64,000 nt of DNA from the NCBI GenBank assembly GCA_963730225.1, contig CAVSQX010000001.1, forward strand, positions 496,001 through 560,000, given 5' to 3'. The stretch comes from CAVSQX01 sp963730225 (GTDB lineage: Bacteria > Planctomycetota > Phycisphaerae > Tepidisphaerales > Tepidisphaeraceae). Below the pieces are notes generated by a model. The model did not search any database. It was not told the DNA's origin and worked only from the letters and a program-made list of their open reading frames with translations. A program made the position numbers and the translations under genes. This document shows positions 8,419 to 16,457 of the stretch, piece after piece (within the stretch, counting starts at the first letter, position 1; each line of letters starts with the position of its first letter).

Positions 8419-8707
8419 GTGACGATCGAAGATATTGTAAGAGGTCTGGATTGGTTTGAGAACACGCTAACGATTTGCGCGGAGCGGAATCCTACGTGGA
8501 CTCTGCACTCCACTGCAAAGCTCTGTGTATCAAGCACATTACCTAGTCAATGTGAGTTCCCATATTTTCTGGAAGTTGCAACGGCGAAAGACGTGCTTAA
8601 GGCGTGGTCCTATGCGAGATGGCAAGCTACCAACCCTGAGGCAAAAATGCGACGCGATCATCTATTACGCAGAGAATGACGCCTATTTATTGCCCGAATA
8701 CGAGTGA
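8419..8707 (+). pseudogene. Putative cognate immunity protein, frameshifted
   Basis: It starts at GTG 8419 directly after the toxin tip, the usual place for an immunity gene. The frame reads to about AKDVLKAWSYARWQATNPEAK. Dropping one A from the run at 8642-8646 then joins it to CDAIIYYAENDAYLLPEYE, ending at 8707. Without that correction it stops at 8679. The joined product would be about 95 acidic residues, normal for immunity proteins. No named Imm family was recognised; the role is inferred from position. Codon use is more AT-rich than in flanking housekeeping genes. Confidence 0.5.
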
Positions 8708-8721
8708 GGGTAGAGAATTAA

Positions 8722-8850
8722 TTGCAGATGGCTGTGGTCAAAAACTACGATCTCATCGACTCAGCAATCGGCCGGGTCAGCTCCGTGTCCGATTCCACCG
8801 GCACGCTGGGGGCTTTTAGCTACCTGGGCATGGATACGGTGCTGGGCCAG
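8722..8850 (+). pseudogene. Rhs-repeat core fragment
   Basis: The stretch YDLIDSAIGRVSSVSDS followed by LGAFSYLGMDTVLGQE resembles the YD/Rhs repeat core of planctomycete Rhs proteins (pattern Y..ID.AI.RV...D..G....SYLG..TV). It is cut off at 8851, where the 28-bp repeat of the RAYT element begins. Its position downstream of a toxin/immunity pair suggests a former array of alternative Rhs tips. Confidence 0.5.
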
Positions 8851-8851
8851 G

Positions 8852-9624
8852 AGGTAACTGAACGGGACACGACCCTTTATTTGCTTCTGTCCTTCCGCCA
8901 GCCCTTCTGGCGGCCGCGCGGGCGGAGAGTGCTTTGCAGGTCGTGGCGGGCGGCGACGTTCTGAATCCAGGAATCGCTTCCCAGCGGCCTTCCTCGTTGG
9001 CTGGAGGTTCGCACGGCCTCCAGCTCCCCCGGGGTCTGGGGGCGATTGACCTGATCGACCCAGTTTCTCGGGCGATCGATCGGCCAGTCGCTCAGCAGGT
9101 TGCGAATTTCCGCAGGGCCGTGCAGGCGGGCGTGCAGGCTGCTCCATGGCCAGTCCTGGGCACGCTTGACGATGCCGGGCGCAGTGGATTTCGCTCGACA
9201 TAACGAAGCACCCAAAGCAGGTGCTCGTCGCGCTGAACCATGAAGTTCTTGAACCGACCCTGATAAACGTGCCCCATGCCGACGGCGTTGTGGGCGGCCT
9301 GCCAGCGCGTGGCGTGGATGAGGCCGAGGCGGCCGAAGAATTGTGAAAGTTCCCCGTCGCCGCGCGGCCAGACGACGAAATGCCAATGATTTGACAGGAT
9401 ACACCAGGCGAGAATCCGGATAGGATGGCGGGCGTGAGCCTGAAGCAGGGCGTCATAAAATGCCCGGAAATCCGCCTCCTTGCGAAACAGCCGCAGTCGG
9501 CCGTTGGCACGGTTAACGACATGATGGACGAATCCACCCGGAGCAATGCGAGCCGAACGAGGCATCGACGGACGATAACCGACGCCCAGCGGAATGTAAA
9601 GGGTCGTGTCCCGTTCAGTTACCT
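8852..9624 (-). mobile_element. RAYT element with perfect 28-bp terminal inverted repeats
   Basis: The left end (8852-8879) and right end (9597-9624) are perfect 28-bp inverted repeats, and a third copy lies at 8061-8088. Between them is a single-strand-type Y1 transposase gene on the minus strand. It interrupts an Rhs core fragment on the left and an istB fragment on the right. No target-site duplication was seen, as expected for Y1 transposases. Confidence 0.8.
8877..9565 (-). pseudogene. REP-associated tyrosine transposase (Y1_Tnp), frameshifted
   Basis: It starts at ATG 9565 (MPRSARIAPGGFVHHVVNR). The frame holds the catalytic HUH motif as SNHWHFVVWP and the tail GHVYQGRFKNF...VLRYVERNPLR. 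A single-base loss near 9180 then shifts the frame; the other frame continues as PGIVKRAQDWPWSSLHARL...NWVDQVNRP...RGRPLGSDSWI and stops at 8877. All RAYT motifs are present if the indel is ignored. RAYTs excise and insert REP hairpins as single strands. Confidence 0.85.
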
Positions 9625-9902
9625 CCGTCACCCAGAAAGTCTCTGGCCAGGTCGAAGATCGAGCGATACAAAACCAGGAAGCCGGCTTTGATCGCCTGAT
9701 GACCAATGGCCTGAACCAAAAACGTCTTGCCGACTCCCGGTGGTCCCAGCAGAAGCAGGTCGGCTTTGTCGCGGATGAACTGGCAGCCGGCCAGATCATG
9801 GATTTGCTTGTGCTTGATCGACGAATTGAAGAAGAAGTCTGTCAGGAAGCGCTCAAACCCGGCCAGTAATGGGCGCGATGTCGGGGTTTCAAACCCAGCC
9901 AC
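9615..9902 (-). pseudogene. Truncated IstB-like ATPase of an IS21-family element
   Basis: The frame encodes an internal IstB segment: LAGFERF...NSSIKHKQIHDLA, then CQFIRDKADLLLLG, Walker A GPPGVGKTFLVQAIGHQAIK and VLYRSIFDLARDFL. It lacks roughly the first 60-70 residues and everything after Walker A plus 35 residues. The C-terminal cut coincides with the 28-bp RAYT repeat at 9597-9624, so RAYT or REP activity split it. It is not functional. Confidence 0.8.
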
Positions 9903-9967
9903 TTTGAGAAACAGGAGATTCGTTGGTTACGGTCGTTGTCCGGTGCTCGCCGGGAACGGTCGTAACG

Positions 9968-10105
9968 ATGGCGAATCAGCTCAAAATGGCGGACATTCAA
10001 TGCATTGTGACGCTGCGGGGCCTTGGATGGTCACGGCGGCGGATTGCGCGGGAACTGGGCATCGACCGGGAGACGGTTTGTCGGCACTTGGGTTGCGATT
10101 CTCGG
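9968..10105 (+). pseudogene. Truncated IstA-like IS21 transposase, N-terminal HTH only
   Basis: From ATG 9968 the frame reads MANQLKMADIQCIVTLRGLG then WSRRRIARELGIDRETVCRHL, the DNA-binding helix-turn-helix of IS21 IstA proteins. Similarity is lost after about 45 residues, against a normal length near 500, so the catalytic DDE core is missing. It points away from the istB fragment 66 bp to its left, whereas intact IS21 elements carry istA and istB on one strand, so the element has been rearranged. The right boundary is approximate. Confidence 0.65.
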
Positions 10106-10191
10106 GCGAGTTTTGGAGAATTTGCTCTGGCCATGGCGAGGATGCGGGGGGTAAGGTGGAGAGGGTTCCAAGTTGCAGCGGGAAAAGGATT

Positions 10192-10431
10192 ATGGACGCT
10201 CCTTCGCCAAATTCGACGCCTCACACCATTCCCGCCGAGCTGCTCGCGCAGCTGCACGCGGCCAATGAGCGGTTCAGCAACGCCCGTCGAGAAATCGAGC
10301 AGGCAATGGACGCCTCGGAGTACAGCCATCAGGAACGGATCAATCAAAAGGAAGAGGAGCTTCGCAACGCCGAGCGCGAGTTGGAGGAGATCACACGAAA
10401 GATTAAGGAATTGCTTCCGCCGGTGGGGTAG
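10192..10431 (+). CDS. Small coiled-coil protein of unknown function
   Basis: ATG 10192 follows a purine-rich GGAAAAGG site by 4 bp and gives 79 residues. After a Ser/Pro/Thr-rich start, residues 13-75 are almost entirely helical and highly charged (INQKEEELRNAERELEEITR), with heptad spacing typical of a coiled coil. No cysteine, signal peptide or membrane segment is present. It converges on the membrane-protein gene at 10484. It is not recognised as a named family; the good ribosome site and clean coiled coil support it being real. Confidence 0.6.
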   Translation: MDAPSPNSTPHTIPAELLAQLHAANERFSNARREIEQAMDASEYSHQERINQKEEELRNAERELEEITRKIKELLPPVG

Positions 10432-10483
10432 GGGGAGGAATCCGGGCCGGCGGAGTACCGTTGGCGCGGCGTGGGGGCGGGCG

Positions 10484-11065
10484 CTATTTCGGGAACAGAT
10501 TCTGGACTTCGTTTAGATTCATATCGGCGATCTTCAGGCAGGTGATGCGATCCAGTTCCCAAGATTGGCCGTGGCGCAGCCATTCAAATTCCCAACTGCT
10601 GGGCAGGGGGCGGCCCATCGTGGCGTCTTGCACGGTGATGACGTTCAAATCAACCGTCACGATCGACTGTGTCTGTTGGGCCTGAATGGCGGTGATGGTT
10701 ATGGATTTCAGGCCGAATCGGCTGGCGGCGTCCTGGGCGCCTTTGATCAGATCATCACGATTGGAATAGATCATTTCCGAAGGCACATCAACGCTGGCAC
10801 GGGCATCAAGCAGAATGGTCAGCTTGGCCCAATCGCCGTTCTGGACGGCGGTGACGGTTTCGCGGCTTTGGCGGAGGCATTTTTCCTTGTCGGTTTCGAC
10901 GAGATAGCTGGTCAACATGACGGCCAGGGCGAGGAGAACCAGGCCGACGCCGGTGTTTCGCAGGCCGGGCTTTTGCCGGCGATTGCCGGAGAGGAACAGG
11001 ATGACGCCGACAAGAATCAGCGTGGTCGGGAACCACCAGGGCGTGTCGAAGAGCAGATCGGTCAT
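10484..11065 (-). CDS. Two-TM membrane protein with C-terminal soluble domain, unknown function
   Basis: The 193-residue product has TM segments at about residues 10-27 (WWFPTTLILVGVILFLSG) and 37-56 (GVGLVLLALAVMLTSYLV), then a soluble region from about 60. The soluble part (RETVTAVQNGDWAKLTILLD...DLIKGAQDAASRFGL...WEFEWLRHGQSWELDRI) resembles the alpha+beta layout of NTF2/SnoaL-like domains. Function is unknown. Its start is 81 bp from the divergent DUF115 gene. Confidence 0.75.
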   Translation of the reverse strand: MTDLLFDTPWWFPTTLILVGVILFLSGNRRQKPGLRNTGVGLVLLALAVMLTSYLVETDKEKCLRQSRETVTAVQNGDWAKLTILLDARASVDVPSEMIYSNRDDLIKGAQDAASRFGLKSITITAIQAQQTQSIVTVDLNVITVQDATMGRPLPSSWEFEWLRHGQSWELDRITCLKIADMNLNEVQNLFPK

Positions 11066-11117
11066 CGGGAGGTTTGTAAATCCTCAACTCTCGGCCGGCC
11101 AGGGTCCGATAACTGAG

Positions 11118-11141
11118 GATAGCGGCAACGCTACCGCTATC
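11118..11141. promoter_or_regulatory. Hairpin just upstream of the DUF115 gene start
   Basis: GATAGCGG (11118-11125) and CCGCTATC (11134-11141) form a perfect 8-bp stem with an 8-nt loop, ending 5 bases before the ATG at 11147. It would occupy the ribosome-binding region of the glycosylation operon's first gene, so it could limit translation. No Shine-Dalgarno sequence is visible outside the stem. It may instead be a dispersed repeat. Confidence 0.5.
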
Positions 11142-11146
11142 GACTC

Positions 11147-13081
11147 ATGACCGCAACCGCCGATCCATCCACGCGCTTCGTGTTGAGCGAAGAGGACTGT
11201 TACGTGCGGAATCTGGCGGCGCTGTGGGCGGCGGAGCCGGAACTGGCGGCGGCGATCGAAGCGTTGGAAGGGGAAGCGGGATATCCGCTGGAAGCGTCCA
11301 AATCCGGCGCGCCGACGGTTGCCGCCCCGGCAAGCGATGGACGGCGGATTTATTTGCATAGCCGGCATCGGCCGATTGAAGAGGCCAAACGACTGGTTGA
11401 GTCGATCGATTCGCAGGAGGAGATCTTCCATCACATTTTTGGCCTCGGGTTGGGATATCACCTGGAGGCTCTGTTCGAGCGATCGGGTGACGAAGCGATT
11501 TTCTGCGTTTTTGAGCCGGATCTGTTGATGATTCGAGCGGCCCTGGAAGCGCGGCCATTGACGCGGATCATCGAAAGCCGGCGGGTTTTTTTCTTCTGGA
11601 AGCTGGACAAGGCGGATTTGTTTTTTCGGTTGATGCCGCAGACCTCGATGATCTCGCTGGGGACGCAGGAGCTGGTTCACGCGGCCAGCGCCCAGCGGCA
11701 CGGGGAATTTTTCGAGCAGATGCGGGAATGGACGGAGGAGTTCGCAGGGTTTTGTCGAACGAACATGAACACGCTGCTGCTCAATGGCCGGCGGACGCTG
11801 GAGAACATCGCGCGCAACAGCGGCTGGTACGCCGCCACGCCGTGCCAGAGCCGGTTGAGGGATCGGTACAAAAAGAATCCGGCGGTGATCGTGTCGGCGG
11901 GGCCGTCGCTGCGGAAGAACAAACATTTGCTGAAGGATTTGCAGGGCCGGGCGGTGATCATCGCGGTGCAGACGACGTTGCAGCCGCTGCTGGAAATGGG
12001 CGTGGAGCCGGATTTTGTGACGTCGCTGGATTATCACGACATCTGCACGCGGTTTTTCCAAAAACTGTCCGGCCAGATAAAGACCGAGCTGATCGCCGAG
12101 CCCAAGGCGACCAATCTGATTTTTTCGCTGCACACGGGTCCGGTTTCGCTGATCGGCAACGACATGGCGGAGAACTTGCTGCGCGAAATGCGGATCGGAA
12201 AATCGAAATTGCAAAGCGGCTCGACGGTGGCGCATCTGGCTTACTATCTGGCGGAGCTTCTCGGCTGCGATCCGATTATTTTCGTCGGACAGGATCTGGG
12301 CTTCAGCGATGGGTTGTATTACATCCCCGGCACCAGCTACGAAGATGTGTGGCGGCCGGAACTGGGGCGGTTCTGCACGGTGGAGATGAAGAATTGGGAA
12401 CAGATCGCGCGGGAGCGGCCGATTCTGCGGCGGGTTCCCGATCAACAGGGCCGGCCGATTTACACAGAAGAACGTCTCTACAGTTATCTTCAACAGTTCG
12501 AGCGCGATTTTGGGCGCACGTCGGCTCGCATCATCGACGCCACCGAGGGCGGTGTAGCCAAGCGCGGGGCGGGCATCATGACGTTGCAACAGGCGATCGA
12601 GCAATTCTGCCGCGAGCCGCTGCCGGCCGTGCAGGCCGACTATCCGGGATTGAATTGGAGCCGGCTGGAGGAATGCATCGCATCGCTGCGTTTGCGAAAA
12701 CAGGAGGCCCACGAGATTGAAACCATCAGCCGGCAAACGCTGCCGGTGCTGGAGGAAATTCACGAGCATCTGGACGACCAGCAGCGCGTGAATCGGCTGA
12801 TCGCCAAGGTGGATTCACTGCGGTCGAAGATGAACGCGTTTGGACCGACGTACGATCTGGTGATGCAATTCACGCAGCCCACGGAGCTGAAGCGATTCAC
12901 GGCGGATCGCAAAATCGTGGCGGCGAAGCTGGAAGGATCGGAGCGGCAGCGGCGGCAGGTGGCGCGCGACATCGACAATGTGCGGGCCGTCGCGGAGGCG
13001 GCGGTGGAATTTGCGGCGATGATGGACCGTCTGATCGAGCAAATGCCCGCCGACGCGCGGCAGAATCGGAAGGCGGCATGA
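11147..13081 (+). CDS. DUF115 / motility accessory factor (Maf)-like glycosyltransferase
   Basis: The 644-residue protein has a central DUF115 domain (about 165-420) with NPAVIVSAGPSLRKNKHLL, IIAVQTTLQPLLEMGVEPDF and GCDPIIFVGQDLGFSDGLYY. Proteins of this type (Maf/PseE) are thought to attach nonulosonic acids to flagellin or other surface proteins. Residues 1-160 form a Maf-type N-terminal domain and about 520-640 are helical, probably coiled coil. It overlaps the next gene by 4 bp and heads a five-gene cluster including neuA, neuB and neuC, which fits transfer of a sialic-acid-like sugar. No flagellin gene is in the window, so the acceptor is unknown. Confidence 0.88.
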   Translation: MTATADPSTRFVLSEEDCYVRNLAALWAAEPELAAAIEALEGEAGYPLEASKSGAPTVAAPASDGRRIYLHSRHRPIEEAKRLVESIDSQEEIFHHIFGLGLGYHLEALFERSGDEAIFCVFEPDLLMIRAALEARPLTRIIESRRVFFFWKLDKADLFFRLMPQTSMISLGTQELVHAASAQRHGEFFEQMREWTEEFAGFCRTNMNTLLLNGRRTLENIARNSGWYAATPCQSRLRDRYKKNPAVIVSAGPSLRKNKHLLKDLQGRAVIIAVQTTLQPLLEMGVEPDFVTSLDYHDICTRFFQKLSGQIKTELIAEPKATNLIFSLHTGPVSLIGNDMAENLLREMRIGKSKLQSGSTVAHLAYYLAELLGCDPIIFVGQDLGFSDGLYYIPGTSYEDVWRPELGRFCTVEMKNWEQIARERPILRRVPDQQGRPIYTEERLYSYLQQFERDFGRTSARIIDATEGGVAKRGAGIMTLQQAIEQFCREPLPAVQADYPGLNWSRLEECIASLRLRKQEAHEIETISRQTLPVLEEIHEHLDDQQRVNRLIAKVDSLRSKMNAFGPTYDLVMQFTQPTELKRFTADRKIVAAKLEGSERQRRQVARDIDNVRAVAEAAVEFAAMMDRLIEQMPADARQNRKAA

Positions 13082-14685
13082 ATCACGTCGCGGCGATCAT
13101 CTCCATGCTGCACGAGCCGGCGCAGTCGAGCAGCGCGGTGCGGCGATTCCGCAACAAGCCGGTGTTGCAGTGGACGCTGAATCGGTTGGCGCGATCGCAG
13201 TCGACGGATTCGATGCATATTTTCTGCTGGGAGGATCAGGAGGAATCGATTCGGGAGATCGAGGCGGAGGTGATCTGCAAAGGCCCGCGACAGGCACTGG
13301 CGCCGATGCGCGCGGTCACCGCCGCTCGGCGATGGGCCGATGGATGGCGCGGGGGATTGATGGGCGCGTGCGAATTTGATCTGGGATTTCATGGGCCTTG
13401 GGTGGGCGAGCTGGCCGAATTGAGCGAGGCCGACGCGGTTTTACTGATTGATCCGGCGGCGGCGCTGATCGATCCGGTATTGGTGGATCAGATGATCCAA
13501 CATGCCCAGTTGCATCCGGCGGTCGAACTTTGTTTCAGCCAGGCGGCTCCCGGTTTAACCGGTGCGCTGCTGCGAAGGACACTGATCGATCGTCTGGGAG
13601 CAGCGGGCATCCATCCCGGGCGGTTGCTGTCATTCTGGCCGGATCAATTCGGCGTCGATCCGATTGGAAGGGATGGATGTGTCGCCACGCCGACTCCGGT
13701 AGCCCGCTCGATCCATCGATTCAAGCTGGATTCGCATCGCCAGATTCTGCGAACGGATCATGCGACGAATTGCTTCAACGGGCAGTTGATGTCGACCGAG
13801 TCGGAGGAATTGGTCGAGCAGATGCGGGGTTGCGAATCGGTGGATCCGTTGCCGCGCGACGTGATCCTGGAATTGAACACGAGCCGACTCAGCCGACCGA
13901 TTTTCTCGCCGCTGCGGCATCAGGAGATTTCCCGGCCGGATTTGTCGCCGGTGATGGCAGGGGAGCTCTTCGGGCAACTGAGCCGATTGGATGATGTGCG
14001 GCTCACGCTGGCGGGAGCGGGGGATCCGTTGAATTCGCCGGTGCTTTTTGAAGTGCTCGCCGCCGCGCGCTCGGCCGGCATCGGGGCGATTCACATCGAG
14101 ACGGATCTGCTCACGGCCGATGCGGCGCTGATCGCCCGCCTTGCGGAAAGCGAGATTGATGTCGTCTCGGTGCATCTGCCGGCGATCACGACGCCGACGT
14201 ATCGAGAGGTGATGGGCGTGGATGGATGCGGGCGGGTGGTTGAAAACATTCGATTGCTGGAGACGGCGATCGCGCGGCTTGGAGCGGGCACGCCGCTGAT
14301 CGCTCCGATTTTCATGAAGACGAAACTCAACATGGCCGAGATGGATCCGTGGTACGACTACTGGGTGCGGCGCTGCGGCCATGCGGTGATCGCCAGCCCG
14401 AGTGATTTTGCCGGGCAGATTCCGGATGTGGCGGTGGCGGACATGTCGCCGCCGAAACGCCGGGCGTGCGGTCGGCTGGGGTCGAGAATGACGGTGTTGT
14501 CGGATGGGCAAATCGTCTCGTGTGAGCAGGATGTGCTGGGCAAACAGGTGATGGGAAAAATCGGGGAAAGTTCCATCGAAGATGTCTGGCGGAATCGCTT
14601 TGCCGCGATTCGTCGTTGTCACGCGCAGGAAAAATGGAACGAGCATCCGCTGTGTGCAGCGTGCCGGGAGTGGCATCGCCCATGA
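13078..14685 (+). CDS. Nucleotidyltransferase-like / degenerate radical-SAM barrel / SPASM protein
   Basis: The 535-residue product has three parts. Residues 1-240 resemble a cytidylyltransferase (SpsF/NeuA-like; RRFRNKPVLQWTLNRLA). Residues about 260-440 look like a radical-SAM TIM barrel (LTLAGAGDPLNSPVLFEVLA, AARSAGIGAIHIETDLL), but where the CxxxCxxC cluster loop should sit it reads LNTSRLSRPIFSP with no cysteine. Residues about 460-535 are a SPASM-type domain retaining cysteines (RRACGRLGS, IVSCEQD, HPLCAACREW) and the IEDVWRN motif. It overlaps the DUF115 gene and neuA by 4 bp each, so it is translated with them. Its reaction is unknown. Confidence 0.8.
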   Translation: MNHVAAIISMLHEPAQSSSAVRRFRNKPVLQWTLNRLARSQSTDSMHIFCWEDQEESIREIEAEVICKGPRQALAPMRAVTAARRWADGWRGGLMGACEFDLGFHGPWVGELAELSEADAVLLIDPAAALIDPVLVDQMIQHAQLHPAVELCFSQAAPGLTGALLRRTLIDRLGAAGIHPGRLLSFWPDQFGVDPIGRDGCVATPTPVARSIHRFKLDSHRQILRTDHATNCFNGQLMSTESEELVEQMRGCESVDPLPRDVILELNTSRLSRPIFSPLRHQEISRPDLSPVMAGELFGQLSRLDDVRLTLAGAGDPLNSPVLFEVLAAARSAGIGAIHIETDLLTADAALIARLAESEIDVVSVHLPAITTPTYREVMGVDGCGRVVENIRLLETAIARLGAGTPLIAPIFMKTKLNMAEMDPWYDYWVRRCGHAVIASPSDFAGQIPDVAVADMSPPKRRACGRLGSRMTVLSDGQIVSCEQDVLGKQVMGKIGESSIEDVWRNRFAAIRRCHAQEKWNEHPLCAACREWHRP

Positions 14686-15410
14686 AAACGCTTGGAGTCA
14701 TTCTGGCTCGCGCCGGCAGCGTGGGGCTGGCCAACAAACATCTTCTGCCGCTGCTGGGGCGAGCGGTGATCGAATATACCTTCGATCATGCGCGGCGGTC
14801 GACGCGGCTGAGCCAAGTCGTGGTTTCGTCGGATTGTCCGAAGGTGAAACAACTGGCGGTTCGCAACGGGTTTGAAACGATCGATCGCCCGGCCGAATTG
14901 GCCAGCGGCGATGCGTCGGTGCAGGATGTCATGCTCCATGCGATGAAAGGCGTGGAGAGAGATTGGAAATTTGTCGCCGATGCGCTGGTCGTGCTATACG
15001 GCAACGTTCCGGTGCGCGGCGACGGCGTGATCGACGCGGCGATCGAGAAGCTGGTGCAGACTCGATGCGATTCGGTGCGATCGTTCTGCCCGGTGGGGAA
15101 ATGGCATCCGGCGTGGATGTCGAAGCTCGACGGCGATCGTGTCGTGCCGCTCCAGCCGGGTAGCATCCATCGCCGGCAGGATTTGACGCCGCTGTTTCTG
15201 CACGATGGCGCGGTGGTGGCGGTTTCGCGCAAGTCGATGATGCGCGGCGTGGATTTTCCGCACGATCCGCACGCATTCTTCGGCGTCGATCGGCGCGGGA
15301 TCGAAACGGAAATGGGCGAGACGGTGGAGATCGATCATCAACGGGATCTGTTCTGGGCGGAAGCGGTGCTGCGGCAGAAGCAGATGGCGCCGGCGAAACT
15401 GGCGGGTTGA
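14682..15410 (+). CDS. neuA: Acylneuraminate cytidylyltransferase (CMP-nonulosonate synthetase)
   Basis: Activates a nonulosonic acid (sialic, legionaminic or pseudaminic type) with CTP to give the CMP-sugar used by the transferase. The 242-residue product opens with the nucleotide-binding loop ILARAGSVGLANKHLLPLLG and has VVVSSDCPKVKQLA, DASVQDVMLHAM and VVLYGNVPVR. The ATG at 14682 overlaps the upstream stop (ATGA), giving the canonical N-terminus. The LYGNVPVR segment replaces the more usual LQPTSP. The exact sugar cannot be told from sequence alone. Confidence 0.9.
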   Translation: MKTLGVILARAGSVGLANKHLLPLLGRAVIEYTFDHARRSTRLSQVVVSSDCPKVKQLAVRNGFETIDRPAELASGDASVQDVMLHAMKGVERDWKFVADALVVLYGNVPVRGDGVIDAAIEKLVQTRCDSVRSFCPVGKWHPAWMSKLDGDRVVPLQPGSIHRRQDLTPLFLHDGAVVAVSRKSMMRGVDFPHDPHAFFGVDRRGIETEMGETVEIDHQRDLFWAEAVLRQKQMAPAKLAG

Positions 15411-15413
15411 AAC

Positions 15414-16457
15414 ATGATGTTGGAAATCGACGGAAAATGCGTCGGCCCGGGACAGCGGACGTTGGTGATCGCTGAAATCGGTGTGAACCATGACGGTTCG
15501 GCGGAGCGGGCGCTGGAGCTGGTGAAGTTGGCGGCCGACAGCTGGGCCGACGCGGTGAAGTTGCAAATATTCAGTGCGGCGACGCTGATGAACGCATCGG
15601 CGCGGTTGGCGAAGTATCAGGAGAAGGCCGCGGCGGATCCAACTGTGATGCTTCGGAAATATGAGTTGTCGGCGCGCGAAAACAGGCAGATTGTTTCGGC
15701 GATTCGAGCGGCGGGAATGCTGCCGCTGGCGACGCCGTTTTCGTTGGGAGATGTGGAGGCGATCGCCGATCTGGATTTGCCGGCGATCAAGATCGCTTCG
15801 CCGGATGTGGTGAATCGACCGCTGCTGGAGAAGGCGGCAAAGCTCGGGCGGCCGCTGATTGTTTCGACCGGGGCGGCGACGATGGAAGAAATCGCCACGA
15901 CGTGCCGATGGCTGCGGCGATGGAAATCGCCATTTGCGCTGCTGCACTGCGTGAGCAGTTACCCGACGCCGGCGGATGCGGCGAATCTGTGCTGGATCGA
16001 TGAACTGTCCGAGCGATTCAAAGCGCCGATTGGCTTTTCGGATCACACGATCGAGACGATCTGCGGTGCGGCGGCGGTGGCGGCGGGGGCGTGCATCGTC
16101 GAGAAGCATTTGACGTACGATCGAAACGCCGCCGGCCCGGATCACGCGGCCAGCGCCGATCCGTCAGAGTTTGCGGAATATATTCGGCAGATTCGCACGG
16201 CGGAAAGGCTGCGCGGGATGCCGGGGAAACGCGTGTTGGAAATCGAGCGGGATGTGCGATCGGTGAGCCGACAGAGCCTGGTGGTGGCGGAGAATCTGGA
16301 GGCGGGCCGACGGCTGCGGAAGGCGGATCTGATCGTGCAGCGGCCGGGAACGGGAATTCCCGCGGCGGAAATGGCGACGGTGGTGGGGCGGAACCTCGTG
16401 CGGCCGGTGCAGAGTGGAACGCTGCTTCAGTGGGACATGCTGGCCGATGCCGCGTGA
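15414..16457 (+). CDS. neuB: N-acetylneuraminate synthase family protein (NeuB)
   Basis: Condenses a hexose-type precursor with phosphoenolpyruvate to make a nine-carbon nonulosonic acid. The 347-residue protein has the TIM-barrel start VIAEIGVNHDGSAERALELV, the metal/PEP region DLPAIKIASPDVVNRPL and VSTGAATMEEI, then GFSDHTIE and VEKHLTYDRNAAGPDHAASA. Residues about 285-345 are the C-terminal antifreeze/SAF domain (GRRLRKADLIVQRPGTGIP). It follows neuA by 3 bp and overlaps neuC by 11 bp. Confidence 0.95.
   Translation: MMLEIDGKCVGPGQRTLVIAEIGVNHDGSAERALELVKLAADSWADAVKLQIFSAATLMNASARLAKYQEKAAADPTVMLRKYELSARENRQIVSAIRAAGMLPLATPFSLGDVEAIADLDLPAIKIASPDVVNRPLLEKAAKLGRPLIVSTGAATMEEIATTCRWLRRWKSPFALLHCVSSYPTPADAANLCWIDELSERFKAPIGFSDHTIETICGAAAVAAGACIVEKHLTYDRNAAGPDHAASADPSEFAEYIRQIRTAERLRGMPGKRVLEIERDVRSVSRQSLVVAENLEAGRRLRKADLIVQRPGTGIPAAEMATVVGRNLVRPVQSGTLLQWDMLADAA

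Noticed and set aside
11084..12769. 561-codon minus-strand frame opposite the DUF115 gene
   Set aside because: No recognisable domain, biased towards Arg/Gln/Pro, and wholly inside the strong DUF115 gene on the other strand.
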